A model generated the notes under the pieces. It ran no database searches and was not told where the DNA came from. It saw only the letters and a list, made by a program, of their open reading frames with translations. From contig JAFYCS010000040.1 of NCBI GenBank assembly GCA_017539565.1, forward strand, positions 1 to 64,000: a DNA stretch of 64,000 nt, written 5' to 3'. This DNA comes from Lachnospiraceae bacterium. Lineage in GTDB: Bacteria; Bacillota; Clostridia; Lachnospirales; Lachnospiraceae. The translations under genes and the position numbers were made by a program. This document shows, piece after piece, positions 27,078 through 36,250 of the stretch. Position 1 is the stretch's first letter. Each line of letters opens with the position of its first letter.

Positions 27078-28418
27078 ATGAGAAATATTCATTGCATAAA
27101 CCGTTCGGAATCTTTCCGTATCCTTGGAAAAGATACCAGAATATCCGAAAACAGCCGTCTTACAGGCCTTAACAACAACACACTGGTAACAGGTATCTCC
27201 GGCTGTGGAAAGACCGGATCCTATGTAACGCCGAACATCTTCAGTACCGGCGGCAGCATGGTTGTTGTTGATACTAAGGGCATGTTGTATAAGAATAATG
27301 CATCTGCCCTCAGGAGAAGAGGATATAAAACCATTCTCCTTGATTTTGTTCATCCGGAGAATTCCGCAGCCTTCAATCCGCTGGATACGGTAGAACGGTA
27401 TAAGAAGAAGTGCCTGCGTGTAGTATGTCCGGCTGTATATGATGACGACGGTGATGAGATGTTTCCCGAAGAGGTCGATGAAGTAGAAGAGGAGAGATAC
27501 CGTCAGCAGGATCTGCAGCGCATCGCGGCATTGTTACAGCCTGTCGGAAAGTTCGAGAAGGATCCCTTCTGGCCCGAATCCGCACAGCAGGTGATAATAA
27601 GTCTTATGGCATACGTGCTGGAGGTAATGCCTGTAAAAAAGCAGCATTTCGGTACGGTAACGACGCTGTTTCGCAGGATGTGTGATGAGATCACCAGGAA
27701 GGGATTCAAGGATGTCTCCTTCTTTGCGGAACTGGAAGAGGAGAACCCCGACAGTTTTGCCGTCAGGAAATACCGCATGTATTCGTATAACTTCCCGGCA
27801 GAAAAGTGCTGGGCTTCCATAGCACAGTTTGTCGGGAATGCACTCCAGGTATTTGATTACGAAGAGAACAGGGAGATGTTCGGCAGACACGGCATAGACC
27901 TTGCTTTATGCGGCCGTGAGAAAACGGCATTGTTTGTAAATGTCAGTGATACCGACCGTTCCATGGACAGCATCATAAACGTCTTTTATACCATGCTGTT
28001 CCAGGTGCTGTGCAGGGAGGCAGATGCCAATCCCGACGGCCGTCTGAAAGTGCCTGTGCATATCATCCTCGATGACTTTGCCGCAAACGTTTATATACCG
28101 GACTTCGATAAGATAGTCTCCGTTATACGTTCGCGCGATATCAGTGTCAGCATAATACTCCAGTCTATAAGCCAGCTTAAGGCCCTCTATAATGAAGACC
28201 AGGCTTCAACCATCATAAACAACTGTGACAACATGGTCTACATGGGTGGTCAGGATGTTGAAACAGCCAGATTCTTTGCGGATAAAGCAGGCAAACTTCC
28301 CGAGAACATCCTGCAGCTGGATCTCAAGCACGAGTGGCTTTTCACCCGGGGCCAGGCGGCGAGACTGTTAGAGAAGATCCCGCCTTACTCCGTGGGAGCT
28401 GAAGATATCGCTCCATAA
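27078..28418 (+). CDS. Soluble VirD4/TraG-like ATPase
   Basis: A 446-residue P-loop ATPase of the conjugative coupling-protein family. Walker A is GISGCGKT at 39-46. The typical VVVDTKGMLY segment follows at 62-71, and the Walker B region is VHIILDDFAANVYIPDF at 327-343, where family members usually read LDEFAN; the catalytic Glu is thus Asp. LQSISQLKALY and MYMGGQDVETARFF are further family motifs. It lacks the N-terminal membrane helices of typical coupling proteins. No relaxase or type IV secretion gene accompanies it. AAAGGAG precedes the ATG. It may be a remnant of a conjugative element or the motor of a small non-conjugative system. Confidence 0.88.
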   Translation: MRNIHCINRSESFRILGKDTRISENSRLTGLNNNTLVTGISGCGKTGSYVTPNIFSTGGSMVVVDTKGMLYKNNASALRRRGYKTILLDFVHPENSAAFNPLDTVERYKKKCLRVVCPAVYDDDGDEMFPEEVDEVEEERYRQQDLQRIAALLQPVGKFEKDPFWPESAQQVIISLMAYVLEVMPVKKQHFGTVTTLFRRMCDEITRKGFKDVSFFAELEEENPDSFAVRKYRMYSYNFPAEKCWASIAQFVGNALQVFDYEENREMFGRHGIDLALCGREKTALFVNVSDTDRSMDSIINVFYTMLFQVLCREADANPDGRLKVPVHIILDDFAANVYIPDFDKIVSVIRSRDISVSIILQSISQLKALYNEDQASTIINNCDNMVYMGGQDVETARFFADKAGKLPENILQLDLKHEWLFTRGQAARLLEKIPPYSVGAEDIAP

Positions 28419-28433
28419 GGTATGATCAGTTTT

Positions 28434-28462
28434 ATCAACCCGGGAAGTTCTCCCGGGTTGAT
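28434..28462 (+). terminator. Hairpin closing the clpP/virD4-like unit
   Basis: ATCAACCCGGGA (28434-28445), loop AGTTC, TCCCGGGTTGAT (28451-28462): a perfect 12-bp stem 15 bp after the stop. The T-rich segment (ATATTTTATT) begins about 10 nt later, so it is not a textbook terminator. Confidence 0.65.
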
Positions 28463-28479
28463 ACGGGAAGGATATTTTA

Positions 28480-28509
28480 TTGACATACTGCAGATCCTGA
28501 GTACATACT
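28480..28509 (+). promoter_or_regulatory. Candidate promoter of the acyltransferase gene
   Basis: TTGACA (28480-28485) with CATACT (28504-28509) after 18 bp. The start point would fall almost on the ATG at 28517, so the transcript may be leaderless; no good ribosome binding site precedes that ATG. Confidence 0.45.
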
Positions 28510-28516
28510 ATAGAAG

Positions 28517-29767
28517 ATGAAAAATAATGACATGACACCTTTCAATATGTTACAAAGACCGTGCAGGCAGTATTTCTTTTTTATGCCGCTTGTATGGGGG
28601 GCGTCGTATATTCTGACAAGACAATTTGATCTTAAGATAAAGAAAGAAGGAATGAAAGGTTTAAAACCACCGTTTCTGGTAATAGCAACTCACCAGGGAC
28701 CGGTGGATTATTATATTGCGCCGCTGGCATTGTTTCCGCACCGCGCTGTTTATGTATCCGATATGGAAGGCTTTGCGGTATTCGGCAAGTGGGTATATCG
28801 TGGTTTGGGCTGTATAGGAAAGCGGCGCTTTGTTTCCGATATCAGTGTGATCAGGAACATGAAGTATGCGGCTAAAATGGGGCAGCCGGTGGTGGTGTAT
28901 CCGGAATCACGTCATTCCAATGTGGGTACCACGGCATATATACCAAAGAATTTGGGCCGGCTGTGCAGATCAATGAACGTGCCGGTTGTGATACTTTCCG
29001 TAAAGGGCGGATACCTTGCAAATCCCTTCTGGGACGAGCTGCATACAAGAAAAGTTACGATAGAAGCAAAACTTAAATGTTTATATACAAAAGAAGAACT
29101 TAACTCAGCAAGTGAAGAAGAGATACAGAGAAAGGTTGAAGAAGGCCTTAGATATGATGAATATCAATACCAGCGGGAGAGAGGTATAAAGATAAAGGAT
29201 CCGAAGCGCGCGGAAGGAATTCATAAAGCTTTATACCGCTGCAGGCGCTGCAAAGAAAAATACAGGATGAAAAGCCATGATGCTATACTGGAATGCGGAG
29301 CATGCGGGACATCCTATGAACTGACCGAAGACGGATATCTTATGAATACCGCAGATAAAGAAGAGTTTATTATCCCGGAATGGTATGAATGGGAACGGAA
29401 ACTGGCGTTGGAAGAATGCTATACCGGGACGGCTCCGGAAAAAACATTCAATACCAGATCTTATGATATAAGGATAGAAGCACTTCCGAATGAAAAAGGT
29501 TTTGTTGATCTGGGAAAGGGAAAACTTGAACTCAGCGAAAAAGAATTCATTTTGACATATGATAAAACAGTACTGCGCTTTCCGCATAATATCAGGGAAT
29601 CCGTACAGACGGAATACGATTACAGGGGAAAAAAGGGTGAATGTATAGTCCTCTCAACAAAGGACTGCTGCTATTACCTGTATCCGGAAAGCGAAGACTT
29701 CAATCCTACGGAACTGCAGTTTATCGGAGAATATTTATTTCAAAAAGAAAACACTATCACAATATGA
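28517..29767 (+). CDS. PlsC-like acyltransferase with C-terminal zinc ribbon
   Basis: A 416-residue protein. The N-terminal domain (about 40-230) is a phospholipid-type acyltransferase: the H(X)4D motif is H59-QGPV-D64, followed by GFAVFGKWVYRGLGCIGKRR and VVVYPESRHSNVG (the FPEG-type motif). Residues about 242-265 form a zinc ribbon with CRRC and CGAC, and a further 150 residues of mixed beta structure follow. PlsC domains move acyl chains to lysophospholipids, but the ribbon and C-terminal domain are not part of standard PlsC, so the acceptor may differ. It is followed after 13 bp by a large secreted protein gene, probably in the same operon. Confidence 0.82.
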   Translation: MKNNDMTPFNMLQRPCRQYFFFMPLVWGASYILTRQFDLKIKKEGMKGLKPPFLVIATHQGPVDYYIAPLALFPHRAVYVSDMEGFAVFGKWVYRGLGCIGKRRFVSDISVIRNMKYAAKMGQPVVVYPESRHSNVGTTAYIPKNLGRLCRSMNVPVVILSVKGGYLANPFWDELHTRKVTIEAKLKCLYTKEELNSASEEEIQRKVEEGLRYDEYQYQRERGIKIKDPKRAEGIHKALYRCRRCKEKYRMKSHDAILECGACGTSYELTEDGYLMNTADKEEFIIPEWYEWERKLALEECYTGTAPEKTFNTRSYDIRIEALPNEKGFVDLGKGKLELSEKEFILTYDKTVLRFPHNIRESVQTEYDYRGKKGECIVLSTKDCCYYLYPESEDFNPTELQFIGEYLFQKENTITI

Positions 29768-29780
29768 GGAGGGAAATTTT

Positions 29781-32700
29781 ATGAAGAAAATGGATCTGAA
29801 AAAACGATTTCTGGCCTTCATGACTACTTTAGTTATGATCGGTTCGGAGATCGGCAGCAGCGGCATGACGATCTATGCTGCTGAACCTGATGTAGCTGTT
29901 GTATCGGCAGATGCGGCTGAAGAAGAAGAGGTATCCGAAAACGGAGTATCTGAAAACGGGGTATCGGAAAACGATATACCGGAGGCAGATGAAAAAGAGG
30001 ATACTGTTCCGGATGACTCTGATCCGGATTTTGCAACTTACAGGTTTGACCTGGCCGAAGGTGAAGAAAGCCGCATGAGCATTAAGGCTTCCGTTTCGGA
30101 AGAAGAGGTACCGGAGGAAGAAGATGTTAATGATATAAGTTATACCAGGACCGTATATGCAAGTGATCTGGAGGAGAGAGGAAAGCTGGAGCTGACAGCC
30201 AATACTATCCTTGTGGTGGATACAGATCGCCAGCTTGCAAATATTACAGGTAAGGATTATTCCCTGATAATAGAAGGGGATAAAAAACTTTCAATGTATG
30301 GAGAAGGCCACGTTATCTATGTCAACAACCTTACGATCAGAACGAATTTATGGGTTATGTCAAAAACTACCGGATCGTTTGCGGTTGCAACTAAGGGAGT
30401 CCTGAATCATGAGAAAGGAATTCTCAGTATTCTTGGCGGCGGCGGTATATGGGCAGAGGGAGATGTCAACATTTCCTCAGATGTTGAAGGAATGTGCGAT
30501 ATGTCAGCATGTCTTATCTCCGGTGATTCGATCCATATAACGGATGGACTGATCGTTCTGTATGGCGGTGTGGATAAAGACTGTGATTACCGCTTTGGTA
30601 TGGGTGCAGGTAACAATATCGTTATTGAAGGCGACGGAATAGTCAGGTCCGGCGGAACCTATGGTGTGTATTCAGAGACAGGCTATATAGGTTTTAAAGG
30701 GAAGTATAAAGCCCAGGTACACGGAGAGCAGCGTGGTATCTATGCCAGCAACGGGTATGTATTGATCCAGAGCGGCGGTGCAGAGGTAAGATCAGACGAA
30801 GACGGTATATGGGCAAAGGATTCGATATGGATGTATGGCGATGTGAGTGTATCTGCCGGTGACAGTGCACTGTACTCAAAGAACGGAAAGCTCTCTCTAT
30901 TTGATACCGGTATGTATATCAAATCACCCGGCGGAGGAAAGGTGCGTTCCGACGGAAAGACAATAGTAGATGCAAGCGGAAAGACCGCAAAAGAAGTAGA
31001 GCTTGTCTATAAACCTGTTCCCGGAACCGTAAAGATAGTACCCGGGGATGTTCATATCCGTGACACCTTAAGTGCAGAGTATGACGGAGTACCTTCACCC
31101 CGTAAGATGGTATGGCAGATCAGTGAAGATAAAAAAGAATGGCAGGACAAATCTGAAGATGCGACTTATACTGTGATCCCCGGAGATGCCGGCAAGTATA
31201 TCCGTATAATGGTAACCGCCAACGGATACGGCGGAGCCCTGTATTCGGATGCGGCCCTCATAAAGGATATCGAACCGATCTCAGGATCTGTTGTATATCT
31301 TTCAAGTGTCCGATACGGCACACAGATCTCAATGGGAACCAACGGTAAGCTTGCAAGTGTTCCCCAGGAAAAACTTCATTCACAATGGGAGATATCGGAA
31401 GACGGTGTATCCTTCAGCGAGATAAAAGGAGCAACCAGCGCCAGGTTAACGCCTACCGAAGATATGATAGGAAAGCAGATCCGTCTGGGAGTACAGGCAG
31501 ACGGCTATACCGGTAAGCTCTACAGCACGGCGCGGACTGTAGAGAAGAGGCTGAATACGGCAGAACCGGTCCCCGCAACTTTAAAATGTACTTCTCCTTA
31601 CGATACGATACAGATCACAAATGCAATACCGGAACAGGAATATCTCCTGAGTCAGACATATTCACAGCCTGCGACCACGGCGTGGAAAGATGCCAAGTCA
31701 CCTGCAAAGACAGGAACCCTTAACCTCAGCTGCAGTAAAGATAAAACTTATTATGTATTTACCAGAAGAAAAGAAACAGCAACCGATGAAGCGGGAATAA
31801 AAGCGGTATCTTCCGCAATATATGCAGGAACCGCTGACACCATGGTGGGTATGACATTTGATAAGAGCAGCTTCACGACAAAAGTCGGAGAGGTAACACG
31901 TCTGGAAGTAAAGCCGCTTCCTTCGGAGATCCAGAACTGGAACAGCTTAACGGTAGAATGGTATGTTAACGGAACGGAAGTTGAGCTTTATGAGGATCAG
32001 AACTGTACGAAAAAGCTTCAGACAAGTACCGCTATATATACAAAAGTTGCATATGTAAAAGCAATACAACAGACAAGGCACGTGACTATAGGAGCGCAGA
32101 GACATATAGGATATACGGACTTATTAATGACCGAATGTGCCGTAACCGTAACCGACAAAAACGGAAATTATGCTCTGGAAAAGCTGATCTTCGAACCGGT
32201 AGCAATGACTCCCGGAGAGACAACAACCATAAACTATAACACCTATCCTTCACCCGCAACGGTAGGAACATTAAGTTTTCATAAAAATCAGGGAGCTTCC
32301 GATCTGACGATAACTACTGCAGGTGCCGGCAAGATAAAGATCGTGGTACCGGAAAACGCTGTGGAAGGTGATTATTTTTACAGTGTGAAAGTAGACGGAA
32401 ATGAGACATCTCCCATATCTGTTTTAAATATCAATGTCAGTAAAGTAGCTAAAGTATCCGTTAAGTTTGATCCAAACGGCGGAAGCGGATCGATGTCAAC
32501 AGTACTGGTCGATCCCGGAACGGAATACATATTACCCAACAGTTATTTTAAGGCTCCCGAAGGACAGGAGTTTACCGGCTGGGATAAAGGTAATGTGGGA
32601 GAAAGCATCATAATAAGCGAGGCTACGGTTCTTTACGCACAGTGGTCTGAGCATGATCATACTCTGGAATTTATCAGTGCCAAAGAACCTGACTGCGTTG

Positions 32701-34616
32701 AACCGGGAAATATAGAGTATTACATATGTACAAGCTGCGGGAAGCTGTTTGAAGACGCAAAAGGTGAAAAGCCGATTAATAACAAGAAGGATGTAGAGCT
32801 TGCGGCTCTTGGCCATGATCTTATATATGTACCCGGAACGGCACCTTCATGTGAAACAGACGGTAATCTGGAGCATTACCATTGCGTACGATGCGGCGGA
32901 TATTACTATGACTCAAAGGCACAGAACAGGGTAGCAAATACTTACGATCTGGTATTGCCTGCTTATGGTCACAGCTGGGGGGCATGGGTTGTAGTAAAAG
33001 CTCCCACGGAAACGGAAAAGGGTCTTAAGAAGAGAACCTGTGCAGAGGATCCTTCACATGTTGAATATGCGGAGATCCCTGCACTTAGTGATCCCGGTGA
33101 GGATGTGGGACTTAAGTTATATCTTGAGGATGATATGCTTAAACTCAATGCCGACGGAGTCTGGGAGGCGGTGTACGGCGGAGAGGCATTAACGCCTGTA
33201 GTTGTTGTAAAGAACAACGGTGTCATCCTCACAGAAGGAAATGATTATAAGCTTAAGTATTCGAATAATACCAATGTGGGAGTTGCAAAAGTCAAGGTCA
33301 GCGGTAAAGGAAGTTATACCAAATCCGATAAACTGGAATTCGTTATTGTTAAAAAGAATATCGGAGATTCCGATGTGGCTGTCGGAAACCTGAGTTATCA
33401 GAAAGGAAAGAAAGCCGATCCCACACTTATCTATAACGGTAAGGCTTTAAAGGAAAAGAAGGATTACAGCTTAAAGCAGGAAGGCAGCAAGCTTATAATC
33501 GAAGGCATGGGAAATTTCTGCGGCACTAAAGTTACCAATGCTGTTGAAGTTGAAAGCGATACATATAAGAAATCTTCCATAAAGGTAAAGCTTGCCGATA
33601 AGATCGATAAGACATATAACGGTATCGGGCAGACGCTTATGTATAATGAGATAAGCGTGACCGATAAGGACGGAAAAGCTCTTAAGGAAAACCTGGATTA
33701 CATCATCGGTTATTCATCCAATGTAAATGCAGGTATGGTAAAGCTGACCGTGACAGGTATAGGAAATTATAACGGCAGGGTCAATAAGACATTCAGGATA
33801 AAACCTTATAAGAGCAGTACTCCCATAAAAGTTACGAAGGATAAGGATACTTATATATATTCCCGTAACGGAGTAAAGCCCAAACTCACCGTACAGGCAG
33901 AGCTGCCCTACTTTGGCTGGGTAGTACTGACGGAAGGAAAAGATTACCGTATCACGTACAGCGGAAATAAACATACGGGTACCGCGAAGTATAAACTGCG
34001 TTTCATCGGAAATTACAGCGGTACAAAATATGATGGTGACTGCAGCTATAAAATTACCGAAGCGAAACCTGATGTTGAGGAGATCACCGTGATTACGGGA
34101 GATATGGTATTCAAAAAAGATGGTAAATATCAGCCTAAGGTATGGGTAATAGCTCACGGCAGCCTGCTTTCAAAGAGCGAAACCGAGATAGTATATGCGC
34201 AGAAGGATAAACTTACGGGTGAGGCAACAGGACTTGGTATCACCATAAACAGTAAAGGAAAGAATTACGTCTTTTCCGGGATCACGGCAAAATACAATGT
34301 GCTTAAGACCGACCGTAAGGATGTCAGCAAGGCAAAAGTCACCCTTGTTAAAGATTCAAAACAGGTCAAGAATATGCAGTATACGGGAAAGTGGATAGAG
34401 TTCAGATCAACAGACACGGCAAATCCCCAGATCAGCATAAATATAAGCGGAGAGATCTTAACAGGTGCTGAGGTGGAAAAGAACTTTTATATCTTCTATG
34501 CGGATAATATCGAGAAGGGCAAGGCAAGCATCATCTTAAAGGCAAAACCCGATTCACCTTATATAGGTGCATGTGCGGGAAGCTTTAAGATAACAGCAAG
34601 GGAGATAAAGAAGTGA
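29781..34616 (+). CDS. Giant secreted repeat protein (1611 residues)
   Basis: A signal peptide (about 1-33, ending MTIYAAEP) is followed by an acidic low-complexity region with tandem VSENG repeats (about 52-66). Residues about 110-410 look like a beta-helix of the kind seen in carbohydrate-binding DUF4353 proteins. Ig-like modules (about 410-640) and further beta domains follow, then an InlB-type repeat (VSVKFDPNGGSG to LYAQWSE, about 890-956), three Cys/His-containing repeats with CTSCGK and CVRCGG (about 956-1110), and tandem MBG/Ig-like repeats with EGNDYKLKYSNN-type cores to the end. No LPXTG anchor is visible. It is probably a surface or secreted adhesin. The start has GAGGAGGG upstream. 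Confidence 0.85.
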   Translation: MKKMDLKKRFLAFMTTLVMIGSEIGSSGMTIYAAEPDVAVVSADAAEEEEVSENGVSENGVSENDIPEADEKEDTVPDDSDPDFATYRFDLAEGEESRMSIKASVSEEEVPEEEDVNDISYTRTVYASDLEERGKLELTANTILVVDTDRQLANITGKDYSLIIEGDKKLSMYGEGHVIYVNNLTIRTNLWVMSKTTGSFAVATKGVLNHEKGILSILGGGGIWAEGDVNISSDVEGMCDMSACLISGDSIHITDGLIVLYGGVDKDCDYRFGMGAGNNIVIEGDGIVRSGGTYGVYSETGYIGFKGKYKAQVHGEQRGIYASNGYVLIQSGGAEVRSDEDGIWAKDSIWMYGDVSVSAGDSALYSKNGKLSLFDTGMYIKSPGGGKVRSDGKTIVDASGKTAKEVELVYKPVPGTVKIVPGDVHIRDTLSAEYDGVPSPRKMVWQISEDKKEWQDKSEDATYTVIPGDAGKYIRIMVTANGYGGALYSDAALIKDIEPISGSVVYLSSVRYGTQISMGTNGKLASVPQEKLHSQWEISEDGVSFSEIKGATSARLTPTEDMIGKQIRLGVQADGYTGKLYSTARTVEKRLNTAEPVPATLKCTSPYDTIQITNAIPEQEYLLSQTYSQPATTAWKDAKSPAKTGTLNLSCSKDKTYYVFTRRKETATDEAGIKAVSSAIYAGTADTMVGMTFDKSSFTTKVGEVTRLEVKPLPSEIQNWNSLTVEWYVNGTEVELYEDQNCTKKLQTSTAIYTKVAYVKAIQQTRHVTIGAQRHIGYTDLLMTECAVTVTDKNGNYALEKLIFEPVAMTPGETTTINYNTYPSPATVGTLSFHKNQGASDLTITTAGAGKIKIVVPENAVEGDYFYSVKVDGNETSPISVLNINVSKVAKVSVKFDPNGGSGSMSTVLVDPGTEYILPNSYFKAPEGQEFTGWDKGNVGESIIISEATVLYAQWSEHDHTLEFISAKEPDCVEPGNIEYYICTSCGKLFEDAKGEKPINNKKDVELAALGHDLIYVPGTAPSCETDGNLEHYHCVRCGGYYYDSKAQNRVANTYDLVLPAYGHSWGAWVVVKAPTETEKGLKKRTCAEDPSHVEYAEIPALSDPGEDVGLKLYLEDDMLKLNADGVWEAVYGGEALTPVVVVKNNGVILTEGNDYKLKYSNNTNVGVAKVKVSGKGSYTKSDKLEFVIVKKNIGDSDVAVGNLSYQKGKKADPTLIYNGKALKEKKDYSLKQEGSKLIIEGMGNFCGTKVTNAVEVESDTYKKSSIKVKLADKIDKTYNGIGQTLMYNEISVTDKDGKALKENLDYIIGYSSNVNAGMVKLTVTGIGNYNGRVNKTFRIKPYKSSTPIKVTKDKDTYIYSRNGVKPKLTVQAELPYFGWVVLTEGKDYRITYSGNKHTGTAKYKLRFIGNYSGTKYDGDCSYKITEAKPDVEEITVITGDMVFKKDGKYQPKVWVIAHGSLLSKSETEIVYAQKDKLTGEATGLGITINSKGKNYVFSGITAKYNVLKTDRKDVSKAKVTLVKDSKQVKNMQYTGKWIEFRSTDTANPQISINISGEILTGAEVEKNFYIFYADNIEKGKASIILKAKPDSPYIGACAGSFKITAREIKK

Positions 34617-34627
34617 TCTTTTGTAAA

Positions 34628-36250
34628 CTAAGCATTACTTCCCAGCACTTCATCGTATAACTCAAGTCCGAAACTGGTCAGCTCCGGTGCGTGAGGGATC
34701 ATCTTGAAGGTACGTTTACCGCCTTCGAGATGTTCCGCGCACAGGAAGCTGACTTTTTCATCTGTCTTGGATTCTTCATACATGCGCTGCGCAAACGAAA
34801 GCAGATGCGTTACCGAAAAGATACGTACGCCTTCTTCCTTAAGTGCTTTGATGATACCGTAAGCGATATCCGATCCTTCTTTTTCCGTGGTGGTGGCGAA
34901 AGATTCATTTAATAATATCAACGGATCTTCTCCCAGATTGTTGATTATCTGATCCATCCTCCGAAGTTCTTCATCGAGACGGCCGCTGTTCATGGCGCTG
35001 TCCTCACGTCTTGTAAAATGAGTAAACAGAGAAGTGCATACAGCGCTTTTAAAACTTTTGGCTGCGACAAAAAGCCCGCACTGCATCATCACCTGTGCGA
35101 TACCGATGCTTCTTAAGAATGTGGATTTGCCGCCCTGGTTGGCTCCGGTTATTATAACCAGCTGTTTTCCGTTAAGGCTTCCGCTGTTGCCTACCGTCTT
35201 TCCTTCCTGATCGATGGTCAGTACCATCTCTCTCAGATCCTCATATTTAAGCTCATCTTTTATTTCTGCGACCTGAGGGAAACAATAGTCTATCTTAAAA
35301 CGCTGCATCTGTGATCTGATATTAATGGCACCCAGATAGAAAGCAGTCTGGAAATGCAGCTGGTCAAAAAACTGTCCGTAGGATTCTACAAGTGAAATGC
35401 AATAGGAATAAACATAGTTTACTGTCTGATATTCAAGCTGTGCGGCATCATCCTGCAGAGCCTGGTCCTTGTAAAGAGATATCATCCCGGGTGCAAGGGA
35501 GGTAAGGGTGCCGCGGATCTTTGCGCTGATGCCGTTAGGATTTTTAAACGGCTTCACTATGGTCTCCATGGTCTCGAGTTTAAGATCGCCTATCTTTAAA
35601 CCGTCGGTAAGACTGCAGTCTATCCTTATCCTGGGCAGCCTTGATACATAGTATTCGGGCTCTGCGCTGCTTCCTGCTATATTCGCATAGAAAGACATGC
35701 TCTTCATCAGTGTATCGAGGTTTTCAACTTTTTCCTCAGATAATTCTTCCTGCAGTCGTTCAAAAAGATGGAGCAGACCTTCGGAATTAATACCTTCTAT
35801 GTTTTCCAGAAAGAGAGAATGTACTTTTGACATACCGTCGACTAAAAGCCTCAGCACTTTAAGATCTGTGATGAGCTTGGCCATTGAATCACGTTCTACT
35901 GCAGTGCTGCTTTTTCTGCCAAGCTTTTCCCAATCCTCGAGCAGTTTAGAGGAAACCTGATAAAGACCGTCCACAAAGGCCTGTTTCTTTAAGCAGTCCT
36001 TAAGTATATCCTGACGGTATTTTATCTCTTCCGCCGTCTGAAGCGGCTGGCGCATGACTCTTCTTACGGTAAGTCCCAGAAACGGATCTTCCTTTTCTGC
36101 ATAGACTGCCCTGCTGTTTCTGAAGATGGAATCCTGGGATGCAGCTTTAAAAACGGCATTTAAGCCCAGATCCTTTGTTATGCTCGTCCAGTCGTAGTAT
36201 GGTTTGGATGCAGACCATTCCTTGTCCGCATATAAGAGATTAACGTTCAT
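34628..36250 (-). CDS. MutS-type ATPase lacking mismatch-binding domain (second of pair)
   Basis: A 540-residue protein with an all-helical N-terminal lever region and a C-terminal MutS ATPase domain: Walker A GANQGGKST, then FTHFTRREDSAMNSGRLDEELRR (signature loop), a Walker B variant LILLNESFATTTEKEG and FSVTHLL. The Asp before the catalytic Glu of Walker B is Asn. There is no mismatch-recognition (domain I) or MutS2 Smr domain. Its start overlaps the upstream MutS-type gene by four bases, so the two are coupled and may form a heterodimer. It ends 11 bp from the convergent giant protein gene. The role is not established; a DNA-structure function is the default guess. Confidence 0.88.
   Translation of the reverse strand: MNVNLLYADKEWSASKPYYDWTSITKDLGLNAVFKAASQDSIFRNSRAVYAEKEDPFLGLTVRRVMRQPLQTAEEIKYRQDILKDCLKKQAFVDGLYQVSSKLLEDWEKLGRKSSTAVERDSMAKLITDLKVLRLLVDGMSKVHSLFLENIEGINSEGLLHLFERLQEELSEEKVENLDTLMKSMSFYANIAGSSAEPEYYVSRLPRIRIDCSLTDGLKIGDLKLETMETIVKPFKNPNGISAKIRGTLTSLAPGMISLYKDQALQDDAAQLEYQTVNYVYSYCISLVESYGQFFDQLHFQTAFYLGAINIRSQMQRFKIDYCFPQVAEIKDELKYEDLREMVLTIDQEGKTVGNSGSLNGKQLVIITGANQGGKSTFLRSIGIAQVMMQCGLFVAAKSFKSAVCTSLFTHFTRREDSAMNSGRLDEELRRMDQIINNLGEDPLILLNESFATTTEKEGSDIAYGIIKALKEEGVRIFSVTHLLSFAQRMYEESKTDEKVSFLCAEHLEGGKRTFKMIPHAPELTSFGLELYDEVLGSNA

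Noticed and set aside
25435..28488. TTGACATAC at both 25435 and 28480 as possible attachment-site direct repeats bounding the clpP/virD4-like unit
   Set aside because: Only nine bases are shared and both are -35 promoter boxes, so the match is explained without integration.
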